Of a stretch of DNA of 64,000 nt, positions 32,401-42,823 are shown one piece after another; the first letter of the stretch is position 1, and each line of letters begins with the position of its first letter. The notes beneath the pieces are model-generated. The model was not told where the DNA came from. It saw only the letters and a program-made list of their open reading frames with translations, and searched no databases. Source of the stretch: Plasmopara viticola (taxonomy: Eukaryota > Oomycota > Peronosporomycetes > Peronosporales > Peronosporaceae). A program made the translations under genes and the position numbers. The stretch covers positions 1 to 64,000 of the forward strand of contig MBPM02000017.1 of the NCBI GenBank assembly GCA_001695595.3, written 5' to 3'.

Positions 32401-32961
32401 CTGTTCGTGGATCAGCACGACTTTTTCAACGCCGCGTACGATAAAGTAACCTCCCGGATCATATGGACACTCTTTAAGCTTGGCCAGTGCGGCCTCGCTC
32501 TTGCCTGCAAGGACGCAGCGCGAGCTACGCAGCATGATAGGGATACGTCCAATAAGCACCTTGTTATTAGTCACAATCTTATTGCCACGACGGTAGCGCA
32601 CGCTCACGTAAACGGGTGCGGCGTACGTGCGATCCCGTAAGCGGCACTGATGGGGCGTGACGCTAGCGCTCACGAAGGCCTCTTCATCAATAGATGGCTC
32701 ACCTAGCTGAATATCTGTGTATTGCAAGAAGAACTTAGGGTCGGCGTCGCTGCATACAACGTTGTTGGCCTGCGCGCGTACAATATTGCGAATGTCGACA
32801 GACGTAAAGTAGTCGAATGAATCAATGTGCTGCTTCACAAGTCCTCGCAGCTGCAAGAAATACGGCAGCAATCTCCATTTATCTTTAACACTACTTACAG
32901 GCTTTCCTAGCTCCTCCACAGACAATGCAGAAGGAGGCGCCAAGCCAGCAGAAGGCGCCAT
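29473..32961 (-). CDS. RPC2: RNA polymerase III second-largest subunit (RPC2)
   Basis: Intact frame of 1162 residues from ATG 32961; the open frame extends 35 codons further up, but that part is not conserved in type. The N-terminus with [24 protein letters not shown] is characteristic of RPC2 and differs from Pol I and Pol II subunits. Other landmarks are [33 protein letters not shown], the active-site region [12 protein letters not shown], and a C-terminal zinc site CQGC...CQHC at about 1111-1126. It forms half of the catalytic cleft of RNA polymerase III, which makes tRNA, 5S and other small RNAs in the nucleus. No intron. Its undamaged length is a useful quality control for this assembly. 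Confidence 0.97.
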   Translation of the reverse strand: MAPSAGLAPPSALSVEELGKPVSSVKDKWRLLPYFLQLRGLVKQHIDSFDYFTSVDIRNIVRAQANNVVCSDADPKFFLQYTDIQLGEPSIDEEAFVSASVTPHQCRLRDRTYAAPVYVSVRYRRGNKIVTNNKVLIGRIPIMLRSSRCVLAGKSEAALAKLKECPYDPGGYFIVRGVEKVVLIHEQLSKNRVIIEEDGKHNVCASITSSTHERKSRTNIFLNKGRVYLKSNSFGSDLPIVIVFRGMGLESDQEIVSLVGSEPDICDAMSASFEEASDLKVFTQHQALELIGSKMNTLTKIGAAGVRYRGGGRPQNDRSLIDAARSALANLVLNHVPCENFNFRLKSIYVAHIVRRILFTDKDRTRLDDKDYYGNKRLELAGQLLSLLFEDLFKRFNSDLKRQADMVLSKPNRASVFDIIKCIRTDTITQGFYHALSTGNWTLKRFRMDRAGVTHVLSRLSYMSALGMMTRISSQFEKTRKVSGPRSLQPSQWGMLCPADTPEGEACGLVKNLALLCHVTSDEEPAPIKRLCFDLGVTDVSLSSGEEINHASNYLVMLNGVIIGTHVNPRAFVTRLRRIRRAGLIGEFVSVMIHDVQRVVYIASDGGRVCRPLLLIDPLTHRTRLTQRHLDELRAGVRDLSSLIVEGCVEYVDVNEENNCLVALHESEIGDRTTHLEIDPVTILGVVSGLIPYPHHNQSPRNTYQCAMGKQAIGTIAMNQFERIDTLLYTMVYPQMPMVKTRVLDLVNFDRVPAGQNAIVAVMSYSGYDIEDAIVLNKASLDRGFGRCMVFKKYQTMVKKYANGSYDRIVGPPDFDSLGASVGASTSFRTAKFSSLDADGISRVGGIVHNGVIMVNKEQPTQFNDSVDGRDPLDVTYSPSPTTYKGPIPAYVDKVLLTSSEANHFLVKVLIRQTRRPEIGDKFSSRHGQKGVCGTIRNQEDMPFNDQGICPDLIMNPHGFPSRMTVGKMIELIAGKAGVLTGRRAYGTAFGEKYGSADHVLDCSRELVQNGFNYAGKDYLTSGITGEVIQCYIFMGPIYYQKLKHMVMDKMHARARGPRAVLTRQPTEGRSRDGGLRLGEMERDCLIGYGASMLLMERLMLSSDAFSADVCQGCRMLGYGGWCQHCKSEEKVVSIRIPYACKLLFQELQAMNIVPRLTLKEY

Positions 32962-33167
32962 GGTTGCGGAACCCAGAGTGATGGATGAATTTACTGGTGG
33001 CCGGAGAGTAGTGTGGTGAACATAAAAAATAGAAAAGCAACAACTCCAACCGCGTCTTGCCTGCAATTACAAGTACAATGCATTAAACGCTAGCGTTGCT
33101 TCCTTTGTCCTAGCAGTTGACTTAATGAGCTTAAACAAAGCATCACGCCCCCCCTGTATTGCCTGTT

Positions 33168-34302
33168 TTACAACAGACTTTTTCGTTCTAGACCATCAGT
33201 GCCCGTGGGCACCTCTGCGTTTCGTAGATGCGCCAGCAACTCCGTCAAGAGGGATCCTTGCGCACGCAGCACATGCAGCAGCGCTTGGCGTTCTGTGTCG
33301 TCTTGCTGGGCTTTCTCTTTTTCCCAAGCCAACTTTTCTTCTTCTAAAGCCACACGTCGCTCCTCCAGTTGCAATTTACGTTCTTCGAAGAGTGAAATCG
33401 TATCCACTGTCCGATCCACTCGAGACCTTTTGCCCTCGTGCGCGGAACCAGAAACCGGCACCGACGGCATTCGCCAGGGTCGCTTATTACCATTCTGCTG
33501 CACTTGGTGTTGCAGTGTGGAATTTTGAGAAACGGGTTCAAGACTAGGGTTGATTCGAGATGACGCGGTTGAAACCGGCGCAGGAGCAATCGGCATTAAG
33601 GACGTATTGAGTGGCGCTGCCGAATTAGGTGAAGTGAGCCCCACAGGTGGCGACGTGATCGAGCCAGCGGCTCCTTCAAGTTCCGCCAAATTTTGCAGTG
33701 CAACTTCCAATGCCGACTGCACGCGCTTTTCCCGCATGGCGCCCTTGTTAAGCGTCTGCTCGTCTACCTGCACAGCCAGCATAATGTCAGTACTGATCCA
33801 AAGTCAAGTTCAGATACAAGCCAAAGTCCCTTACTACTCGCACTAAGATAGCCAGAAGCTTGTTGCGCATGTCAAATTCTTCGGGAGTGCCAGATCCGCG
33901 CAAAGCAGACAACTCGTTCTTGCGGAACGCTTCCAACAGCATGTCAATGCGCCGCTTAACGATAGCGTGGTCCAGTGCGCCTATACGAGCGAAACTTACA
34001 CCTTTAAACGTCTCGAGTGTCGATTGCACACGAGTGGCCACCGCCATCCAAGCGGAACGCGTGCGGCCGTAACCTGCGGACCATGGAAAGTCGTGGATCA
34101 CCTCGCGCACGAGCACGACGTCGAAGGCAGGCTTGAAGCGGAAGAGACGCCTCTTCCCCCCTATCGCATCCTCATCATCATCACCATCACCTCGGTATTC
34201 GTCCATATCCTGCTGATCATCGTGCTCCTCCTGTCCTGGCTCGGGCTCGCGCTCCTCCTCCTCGCCCTCCTGTGCCATCGTGGTGTCTTCGTCAAGGGGC
34301 AT
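33168..34302 (-). CDS. Nuclear-type protein with acidic head, SANT/Myb-like part and coiled coil, two exons
   Basis: Exon 1 is 33835-34302 and exon 2 33168-33767, with a 67-bp intron between (GTAAGG donor, branch-like TACTGAC, TGCAG acceptor, phase 0), giving 355 residues. Without splicing the two parts would be in different frames. Residues 10-50 are strongly acidic. A region with VVLVREVIHDFPWSAGYG and AWMAVATRV has the Trp/aromatic spacing of Myb/SANT-like modules found in oomycete proteins. Exon 2 has a Pro/Ser-rich linker, a KRSR basic stretch and a Glu/Arg coiled coil (FEERKLQLEERRVALEEE). Likely nuclear, perhaps DNA- or chromatin-binding. The exact family was not identified. Confidence 0.75.
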
Positions 34303-36993
34303 TACAAAAATATGTTTGCTTCAGTAATCAAATGTAAAAGTAGCTTTTTATAGTACTCGAAGGGCGCGAAATTTTTCCTCACTTGTATGAGGATCTAAAT
34401 TATTTTGAATCATGGCATTCTTGGAATGAACCAATAATATTGGATTCAATCAATTTACGGCGACCTTATAAAGCGTCTCTCATTACAAAACTCCACTAGC
34501 GCATTCAAGCATTCCACTTAATCAGATAAAACAATTGTTACGACACTTGCGCCGACATTGAAGCTCAATACAACATCACGTGCGAGTGTGATACAAAAGG
34601 CGCACCTGAGGAGCGACCGGTGGATGAGCTAGGCGCTCAGATGGTCAGATGTAGAGAAACACACGGTCTATTTTTTACATTACGGTGATTGGTAGGAAAC
34701 ATATATTGCTTTTTGTGATAATGTTCAAGACACCGGTGCGTTGATGAAGGTATAAGCGACGAAAGTGACATTCTTGTTGAACGTAGCAAGTAATTTAAGC
34801 ATTGGGACCTGATTTACGTGTGAGGGATAACGTTTTGAGCGATGGCTGAACGCTAGGTGAAAATCGATGGCAGAGAGGACAAAAGTGCTGAGCAAAACGT
34901 GAAGCGGGGCAGTCATAGTGGCATCCACAAGATAAATTTCGCGACGATGTTAACGCATTAAATATGCTATGTGGGACGACTTTGAGATCGTCAGGGCTTT
35001 AAGCCTGATTTGTCTCCCAAGCACCTTTTTACAGCGTTGCTTCATGCTGGTAAGGCGAGTCATGTGGCCATATGGCACAATAGCAACCACCGTATTGAAC
35101 ACACGGCCGAGAAGCCAAGCATCAAAAGACTGTGCGCGTTAAGTGATCGGCCGCGAATGAAGCTCACTCAGAAGAAAATTGACTTTTCAACGCGTTCGTG
35201 CACTAATTGCTGGGATGCGCAGTACTAAAATAACAGTAAAGCTCGTGTATAACGCGGTCGACGGGGTCCAAAAATTTGGACTTGTTCGTAAAAGCCAAGG
35301 CCGGCCCCAATTTAAAATCTTAGACGAGTACATTTGTCAACGCAAGAGCTCCTGCGAAGGTGCGAGTAAATAGTCTTATCTTGGCGCGATTTAACCGTTA
35401 AAGCAAGCGAGCTTCCATTTGGAGAGCGTATTGACGCCAGGAGCGTGACGCAAATATCTCGCGACACATAACTCATGGGAACCGTTAGTCTAGACTAACT
35501 AATGGCTGTTGCATTCTGAGGCCAGCTTCTGTACGTAAAATTTCATATTCTGACCGCACGTCAAGTTATGATAAAGCCTGCACTCAGACTTTACATTACT
35601 ATCCCCGGCTAGAAGTAGGAAGTCTTGGAGCAAAAGATCAATTTATACTCTTAGCTCACGGGTGTTGAACAGCTTGAGATTTGAGCTGTACGATTATAGT
35701 AGACTCTCTGATTAAACTGTAATGATTACTTTGCTCGAGAATACCCGAGAATAGACTAGACCGTTAGGCTCCTTACGAAATTTTGAGTAGATTAGATGCG
35801 GAGCTAAAAGCATCTCTACGAAAAAGTGTAAATTAAGAATTCTGTCATTAGTCTGACACTTGACAAAAAACATACATCGCAGATGAGCTCGTATTCATTA
35901 TAGCACCAACTCTTATATTTCCCTAAAGTATAATTTGCAGTAGCGATAAAACCCTCGAAAATATTCTACAACTTCCATTTAGCGTAGAGAATTGTACTTA
36001 CATGCTCAACCAGACTATGTAGTGCTCTTCTCTTAGCTCATAAGTTGACAACAAACGATAGTATGGTGACACCACCAACAGTGTTACTCACATTGGGTTC
36101 GCGTAACTCCGAAGAGCTCTTGCGATGCCCAAAGCAATTTGATGCACCATAAAAGGTTCATCTGTGGAAAAAAGCATCAGGAAAGCTTGTCAGAGCATTT
36201 GTCCGGAGGGCGACCGGACCTCTCTCGGGTCGGTGACTTGCGTCGGTACTGTGGACGAGCTAAAAGCTCGTCGCCCGTTGAAACTTTTAATCAACGAACT
36301 CTCCAGTGGAACGTATTGTGAAGTGTCGCCTTTGTGCAAGGGCAAACCCACTCGGCCGTATTTGCTCCTATTTTTATAAGCAAGGTCTTTACATGACCAG
36401 TGAGTCTGGCAACAGGCATAACACTTTCCCCGGGTGAAAAAAACGTTGTTACTGATGTGAGACGTCTTCACTGCCTTATTGAGCGAACGGTCTGGCGATT
36501 ATTAGTCAAGGCGCCTGTGGCGTTCGCTTTGATCTTCAACGCCTGTAGGCGGAGGTGTCTGGTGATGACCGTGGTATGCACGCGTATTTCGTTGTGGCGA
36601 AGATCGAAAACCTTTCATAGCCTTTTATTTGCCCGAGCGGCTCTTAAGCTGACGACTTCTTTTTGGCAGGCACAAATGCAGCCTTTGGTGTCGAAGCAGC
36701 CTTGAGCATAGAGATGATCTTTGGAGTTGAGGAAATCTTTAGAACCCAAAAGCATTTTCTTTGGGTTTGACCTGGTCTTCCGCTAATCGGCCCGAACAAC
36801 TGGTTGCATTGATACGACCGATCAAACGGAGTTTTTAGTGTATAATAACACTTACTTTTCTCCTATATGTAAGCCAAACCTTTTCATCACATGAAGCTGA
36901 ACGCTAATAGCTCCTCAATAGGTAACTTTATTGCCTATAACAATACATAAATTCCAGTACAAAGATAGTCAAGTATATCTTTGTATTGTCGTG
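34303..36993. other. Non-coding stretch
   Basis: About 2.7 kb with frames of at most 101 codons and no recognisable protein. It includes a cluster of GC-rich hairpins at 36201-36296. The rest is AT-rich without evident tandem repeats or RNA genes. Confidence 0.55.
36201..36296. other. Cluster of three perfect hairpins
   Basis: GTCCGG/CCGGAC at 36201-36219 (6 bp, 7-nt loop), GACGAGCT-AAA-AGCTCGTC at 36254-36272 (8 bp) and CGTTGA/TCAACG at 36276-36296 (6 bp, 9-nt loop). In addition GGGCGAC at 36208-36214 can pair with GTCGCCC at 36270-36276. The cluster lies in otherwise AT-rich non-coding DNA. It could be a structured RNA, a decayed RNA gene, or a transposon end. Confidence 0.5.
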
Positions 36994-37568
36994 GAGCCGC
37001 GTTATCCATCCCCCCACTTTTGTGATTGGCTAATTAACTACTACTGATTGGCTAAAACTCAGGCTTGGTATTTAAATATAGGTAACGCCACTACCATTTT
37101 TCCATCTACAACACGAGTTAATTGATTTTCTTCTATACTTCGCGCTACAGAATCTTGTTACGTCTTGAAGACTGCTCAAACATTCACTTTTTCTCTTAAG
37201 GGTATAAAGTTGCGCGAGGGGGAAGTGTAGAGCCTAATGTTGATAATTTCATATCCAGAAGCCCGTGCTTGCTATTGAAACGTGGTGTTGGCCTGTTCAA
37301 TCGCTGCATAGTTCATTTTGGTTAAAGATGGTAACATGTTCATGGTATCAAAAGCGAAAGAGTGATCGTAGGAGAGGGCTATGGTATGAGAGAGTGTGAG
37401 TGTGAATGTATATGTGGATGTGAGGAATGTAGCGTTCTGTGGATGGTGAGGCAAACAGCAACAAGAGGTTAAGAGGAAAGAACATTTAGATACCAAGTCC
37501 GAGTTTTAGCCAATCAGTAATTCATTTAATAAGCCAATCACAAAAATGGGGGATGGATAACGCGGCTC
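36994..37568. mobile_element. 575-bp MITE with 80-bp inverted ends, MULE type
   Basis: Terminal inverted repeats of about 83 bp (36994-37077 and 37486-37568) start GAGCCGCGTTATCCATCC at both ends and include two GATTGGCT boxes and a TTGGTAT element. The flanks are ATTGTCGTG (36985-36993) and ATTGTCGTC (37569-37577), a 9-bp target duplication with one change. Long inverted ends with a 9-bp duplication are typical of Mutator-like elements. No transposase fits inside; the longest inner frame is 74 codons without a motif. It is therefore a non-autonomous element dependent on a MULE elsewhere. Confidence 0.88.
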
Positions 37569-37714
37569 ATTGTCGTCCATTTTAAAGAGCAAAAGAGAAA
37601 CAATTGTGCCGTATTAGGCGTACATTAATCTACAAATTGCTTGTTAAAAGTATTCAATATACATTTAAAACTCACAAAGTGGCCTAACACTGTATCTTCC
37701 AGCTAAGTAAATGT

Positions 37715-40082
37715 TCAGCTTCTGGTCGGAGATCCTCGTTTGAGCTTGACATGCTGCTTCTGCAGTTTTGTGAGAACTGCATTCGTCACCTTAAGCCGCA
37801 GAGCGCGTTCGATCAGTGGTGCTTCCGCCAAGACTTCGTCAGCCTTGTCTGCAAATGTGTTGAAAAATTGCGTGATCTCGTCAATGGGTTTATCCATAAC
37901 ATATTCTTCCGAGAGCTGCAGCAGTGCGAGGGCCACTCGAAGCATGATTTTCCAATTCTTCTCAAAAATGAAAATGTCCCATATCCGATCCAAGGATTCT
38001 GGAGGAAGCACATTCAGGTAAAGATACATCGTCTGGAACCAACCAACCGCAAACATCTCGATCGGCACTTTTTCGCGCGCAAGATGCTCAGCAAGAGCTG
38101 GCTTTGATAGCTCCAGGAGTCTTCGAGTCTGAAAACAATGCACATGCAGAGTGTGGAGTCCAGGAGCAAACATATCATGCAGTCCATACTTCTCAAACAG
38201 TGTCACCAACAGCCAAAAGGTACTCTCGGCTTCTGCTTTAATGTCAGGCAAAGACTTGCTCTTTTTAACCTTGTCCAGAATGTGGGCCGCAATGTAATCA
38301 AGTCCTTGGCAGTATCCAACAGCAGGAAATCGACCAGCCAACGCGTGCAAAATCTCACTCAACTGTGTGGTCAGCTCCTCGTTCGACTCTTGGTCTTTGT
38401 GGTTTGCTGCACGTTTATGAGGTGCCACGCGGCCATAAGTACGATGCACATCCGTCATGATCGACTCTGTAACATCGCCCTTGGACATAGCCATCTGCAA
38501 GTACGTGTTGTAGTCCAAGTCTCCCGAATTACGGAGCTTCCGAACTTTTGCAGTTTTCACCCAATACGCGCATCGGAATCGAGGCGACAGATGACCATAG
38601 CGTACACAAAATTTCTCAAATCTGTGTTCCGAAGCAATAAAGTCGCGACAGACTTTATTCACGCGCGACATTCTCGCCAAGACCGATAAATCTCCACAGA
38701 ACAGCAGGATGGTACCAAGAACGTAGGGTGTTGCAAAGCAGCGGGTGGCTGGGCTAGCAGATTCGATGACAATTGAGTGTGACTTGCCAATCACCCGTGC
38801 TACAACAAATTCCAATATCACATTAACAAAACACAATATACTATTAAAGTACTAACCAACTTACTCCTTCTCAGCAATCCTATTGCTTTTGACGGCGATT
38901 CGGCAACGACATTTCCAGTCTTGTACTTGTACACAAAGTGACAACTTGCACTTTTGGAGTCCTCAACGCATTCGAGCATATCCACCGCGGTATCTCCATG
39001 ATAGATATCCGTCATCACATGCAGTCCCATAGCGTGAAATCGCTCGGCCGCCGGTCCAGCAGCGGCCAATTTGGTTTTAAACATACTCCAGCCATGAGTT
39101 GATCCTTCCTTGACTCTACACGCTGCTGTTGTCAAACCCGCCGTAGCTGATGACTTGGCCTTATCAATTGTAGGCTGGTACTTATCAAGTCTACAATAGA
39201 GACGACTCAGAAGTGAGACTAGCAGCCAAAACTAATTAATTTCAAGACGTACTTCTTGCTGGTTTTGTCCTTAATATTCGATATCGACAGCTGCGGTCGC
39301 AGCGTCTTCTTGGCTGTCGCTGCTCGATCTTTCATGCGTCCCAAAGCACTGACCAATCCATTTCCATTGCCCGGTGTCGTGTGGCTTTCGTCCACATCCT
39401 CGTCCATTGCTGGGTCTAGAGGCTTCTCCATTGAAGCAGCAGGTGGAAATTTCTCAGTAGCTTCGTCTTCGCCTGCAAAGCTCGAAGCAGACGACGACGA
39501 GGCTGGCGACGAGGCTGAGTGAACGGGGGCAATGGACAGCTCTTCCATGTGCGAAGCAGGTGACACGGGCAAGTCCTCCATGTGCGAAGAAGGAGACACA
39601 GGCAGGTCCTCCATGTGTGGAGAAGGCGACACGGGCAGGTCCTTCATGTGCGGAGAAGACGACACGGGCAGTTCCTCCACGTGCGGTGAAGGCGACACGG
39701 GTAGTTCCTCCATGTAAGAAGCAGGTGACACGGGCAGGTCCTCCATGTGCGAAGAAGGAGACACAGGCAGGTCCTCCATCTGCGAAGTAGGTAACACGGA
39801 CATTTCCTCCATGTGCGAAGAAGCTGACACGGGCAGGTCCTCCATGTGCGGTGAAGGCGACACGGGCAAATCCTCCATGTGCGAAGAAGGCGACACGGGC
39901 AGTTCCTCCGTATGCGAAGAAGTAGGTGACATGGGCAGGTCCTCCATATGCGAAGAAGGTGACACAGGCAGGTCCTCCACGTAAGGAGTAGATGACACGG
40001 GCAGGTCCTCCATGTGCGGAGAAGGTGACACGGGCGGGTCGTCGACGTGCGATGCGGCGGGAGGCTCAGACGACATCTCCAT
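37715..40082 (-). CDS. TBC-domain RabGAP with N-terminal 11-residue repeats, three exons
   Basis: Exon 1 is 39253-40082, exon 2 38865-39190, exon 3 37715-38799. The introns are 62 bp (39191-39252) and 65 bp (38800-38864), both GT-AG, and restore a single frame of 746 residues. Exon 1 encodes about fifteen copies of an 11-residue unit (SPSPHMEDLPV type), followed by a Ser/Ala/Glu-rich linker. Exon 3 holds an F-box-like start (VLGTILLF, CRDFI) and a TBC domain with the arginine finger in IMTDVHR, the glutamine finger in YCQGLDY, and RIWDIFIFEKNW. TBC proteins speed GTP hydrolysis by Rab proteins in membrane traffic. The acidic, Pro-rich repeat head is unusual and probably unstructured. Confidence 0.9.
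39530..40050 (-). repeat. 33-bp tandem repeats inside the RabGAP gene
   Basis: The repeats have a 33-bp period, about fifteen copies, coding for the 11-residue SP.SHMEDLPV unit; one copy is 36 bp. Copies differ by a few bases. In-frame length of the unit keeps the gene open when copies are gained or lost. The array also produces open frames on the opposite strand that are not genes. Confidence 0.9.
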
Positions 40083-40812
40083 TGCTCGAAGCAGATTGAA
40101 AAGTGACGCACTGTATTCTTGAAAACCGCCGAGCCTTTACCCAATACTTATCGACTAATATTAGACGAGATGTGTTGCAAGGGTGGATGGTACTACCCAG
40201 TGTAGCTCGAAGCTAATGCCTCCATGTCCATGTTGCGATGCTTTCTGCTCTCTACTTTGGTTGGTAAAAATCCGGCACGTAATGTTATGAAGCACCGTGT
40301 GTTTTTCCTCGCCTTGTAGAAACTTTTGCTAAAGGCTTGACGAGACTGGAAGTAATCTCTGCTTCAATTGTTTTTGCTAATGCTTCATAACGCACGTATG
40401 TTTTGTAAATAAAGTACGATTTATCAAGCGACATCGAGTAAAGTGAACAGGCATCAATCGTGACTAGCAGTGGGTGGTACTGCAAAGCTCTGGTAGCGTA
40501 TTGGAGGCTTTTCTAGAAATTGAAGGTGTTGTAGGTCCTGAATAGATGTCACGTCAAATTTGCTTCTTATATACATGGGCTGGCTTATTGAACAGATATC
40601 TAACGTGAATAGTGGTACTGCGATGCTTTGGCAATTCACACGTAAGGGATGCTCATCATTTTAGAAGAGCAATCTACTATCGATCATTCTGCATCATTAT
40701 TTTCGTGTTTTAAGCAATCTTACAGAATACTGGGTAACAAGAGCTGTTTCGATCCATCAATCTTTTCTGCGACTCGTCAATTAGCTTTCACTCGGAAATT
40801 TACGCTACACAT
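40083..40812. other. Intergenic region between divergent RabGAP and elicitin-like genes
   Basis: About 730 bp without a convincing gene. It should carry the promoters of both neighbours. No clear core promoter element or repeat was identified. Confidence 0.5.
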
Positions 40813-41313
40813 ATGCAGGCATTGATCTTTATCTTGGCAGCAATATCGGCCATACTGGCTTTGCTCGTCAACGCTGAAAATTGCACTACTAAAGTCATCA
40901 ACGACGCACTCCAGTTAATGGCACCGGAATCGACCTACACAAGATGCAAGTCCGATAGTATCGACACGCTACAGACTTTAAAGAGTCCTTTGCTCAACCA
41001 GACACGGGCACTTTGCTCAAGCTTAGCTTGTCGAGCCATACTAAATACCACATTAGCACTCGATCGATTGCCTGAATGTCAATTGGATACTGGTATCCAT
41101 TCTCTCACTTTCAAGGATGCAACGTCTTTCTTGTCCTCCAAGTGTGAGTCCTTTCATGGCCAAGTAAGCCTTCAAGAACGAGCTGTCGATGAAGGTGAAG
41201 TTCACGGTGCGACAAAAAGCGTTTCCGAGCATGTTGGTTCAGCGTTGGCCCATTCAGCACCTATGGAAGAGATTGATGCAGTAGCAGGAGCTCTTTTATC
41301 TCTATTGCGTTAA
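40813..41313 (+). CDS. Elicitin-like secreted protein
   Basis: 166 residues with an N-terminal signal peptide (about residues 1-21, ending near VNA). Six cysteines at 24, 45, 68, 73, 89 and 111 fit the three-disulfide order of the elicitin fold. Elicitins bind sterols and some trigger plant defence. This one belongs to the elicitin-like (ELL) rather than the canonical 98-residue class, because spacing differs and a 55-residue C-terminal extension rich in Ser, Glu and His follows the last Cys. The extension lacks a clear GPI-anchor signal. It is a single-exon gene 82 bases before the amidohydrolase gene. Confidence 0.85.
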   Translation: MQALIFILAAISAILALLVNAENCTTKVINDALQLMAPESTYTRCKSDSIDTLQTLKSPLLNQTRALCSSLACRAILNTTLALDRLPECQLDTGIHSLTFKDATSFLSSKCESFHGQVSLQERAVDEGEVHGATKSVSEHVGSALAHSAPMEEIDAVAGALLSLLR

Positions 41314-41395
41314 TAATTTCATGTTCACTTACATGCCTTTTCAACCAATCGTTGCTATTCTGGCTGCCGGCTGACATATTTGTCAATTGCTGGTT

Positions 41396-42823
41396 ATGCC
41401 ACCACATGAGACTCCTCTCGACGTCGCGGCCTCGGGCTCTAAGCAGAGTGTGGACCTTATCATCTATGCATCTCACGTAATTCCCGTCGTTCCACGTAAT
41501 GTGGTGCTTTCAAACTATGCAATTGTCATTAAAAACGCGCGTATTGTAGCACTGCTGCCGATTGTCGAGGCCCAAAAGCTCTTTATTGGCACAGAGGAGC
41601 ACCATCTATCTAACCACATTGTCATGCCGGGTCTCGTAAATCTTCACACACATTCGTCCATGACGCTGCTGCGTGGTCTGTCCGATGACAAGGCGCTGTG
41701 TGACTGGCTGGTGCAGGATATATGGCCCACTGAAAGCGCGTTTGTAAGCCCCGAATTCGTCAAGGCCGGTATGCTTCTTGCTGTTGCGGAGATGCTGCGT
41801 GGTGGTACGACGTGCTGCAATGATATGTACTTCTTTTCTGAACAAGTGTGTGAAGTATTGGAGACAACCGGCTTTCGTGGGGCAGTGGGGCAGATTGTTA
41901 CGGAATTTCCGGGGCCGTACGGCTCGGGACCCGACGACTATCTAAGCAAAGCCAAGTCAAATCTTGTAAAGTATGCTTCTGGAAACCATGATCTAATCAC
42001 TGTAACAATGGCACCTCATGCACCATACACAGTTTCGGACAAGAATTTGCAGCGAGCGAATGCGTTAGCTAAGGAATATCAGGTCCGATTGCACATTCAT
42101 CTCCATGAGACAGTAAGCGAGTGCGTCGACAGTGCGAATGTCAACCGTCAGTCTATGAGCTGTCATCAGAGCGATTATAAGCTACGTCCGTTGGCAAACT
42201 TGAAGCGTATGGGCTTGCTATCTGAACGTCTCATTTGTGCCCACATGACACAACTCACACCCGAGGAAATTGAAGACGTTGCAAAAGCTGGCGTCCATGT
42301 AGCGCACTGCCCGTCGTCCAACCTCAAGCTGGCGTCAGGTATTGCTCCAATCACAGCGATGCTCGAGTGTGGCGTGAATGTGGGCATTGGAACCGACAGT
42401 GCAGCTAGCAACAACTCCCTCGACATGTTCGGGGAGATGAAATTGGCTGCCATTTTGGCCAAAGCCCAGACTCTAGAAAGTTGCAGTGTACCTGCTGTCG
42501 AAGCGCTTCAGATGGCTACACTTAACGGTGCTCGTGCACTTGGCCTCGAGAAGGACATTGGATCTATTGAAGTGGGCAAGTGCGCGGACGTGATTGCTGT
42601 CGAGTGCGATAGTATTGAAATGATTCCCATGTACAACGCTATTAGTCACGTGGTGTACGTCGCTGGTCGTGAGCACGTCTCGGACGTCTGGATTAATGGC
42701 AAACACCTCTTAGCCAACCACAAGCTCACGACTATCGACGAATGCGAAGTCAAAGAAATTGTACACAAGTTGACGGCCAAAATCTGTGCCCATCGAGAGC
42801 AACAGAAGAGGAAGGGGTCCTAA
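41396..42823 (+). CDS. Amidohydrolase of the MTA/SAH deaminase (MtaD/TrzA) family
   Basis: 475 residues from ATG 41396; two TTG/CTG codons further up are unlikely starts. Metal ligands are visible: His84 and His86 in NLHTHSSM, His residues in LHIHLHET (233-237), and Asp334 in GTDSAASNN. APHAPYTV and AHCPSSNLKLASG are also typical of 5-methylthioadenosine/S-adenosylhomocysteine deaminases and related cytosine/guanine-type amidohydrolases. The enzyme would deaminate adenosine-type thioethers in methionine salvage. No targeting signal is seen. Such proteins are mainly known from bacteria and archaea, so ancient gene transfer is possible. Exact substrate cannot be read from sequence. Confidence 0.88.
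   Translation: MPPHETPLDVAASGSKQSVDLIIYASHVIPVVPRNVVLSNYAIVIKNARIVALLPIVEAQKLFIGTEEHHLSNHIVMPGLVNLHTHSSMTLLRGLSDDKALCDWLVQDIWPTESAFVSPEFVKAGMLLAVAEMLRGGTTCCNDMYFFSEQVCEVLETTGFRGAVGQIVTEFPGPYGSGPDDYLSKAKSNLVKYASGNHDLITVTMAPHAPYTVSDKNLQRANALAKEYQVRLHIHLHETVSECVDSANVNRQSMSCHQSDYKLRPLANLKRMGLLSERLICAHMTQLTPEEIEDVAKAGVHVAHCPSSNLKLASGIAPITAMLECGVNVGIGTDSAASNNSLDMFGEMKLAAILAKAQTLESCSVPAVEALQMATLNGARALGLEKDIGSIEVGKCADVIAVECDSIEMIPMYNAISHVVYVAGREHVSDVWINGKHLLANHKLTTIDECEVKEIVHKLTAKICAHREQQKRKGS

Noticed and set aside
33768..33834. Frameshift in the acidic nuclear protein gene
   Set aside because: A 67-bp intron with GTAAGG donor, TACTGAC branch and CAG acceptor explains the frame change in phase 0.
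36208..36300. Hammerhead-type ribozyme
   Set aside because: A GAAAC element is present, but the CUGAUGA core is not.
39532..39984. Plus-strand frames of 61-79 codons with Cys/Gly repeats
   Set aside because: They are antisense shadows of the RabGAP repeat array.
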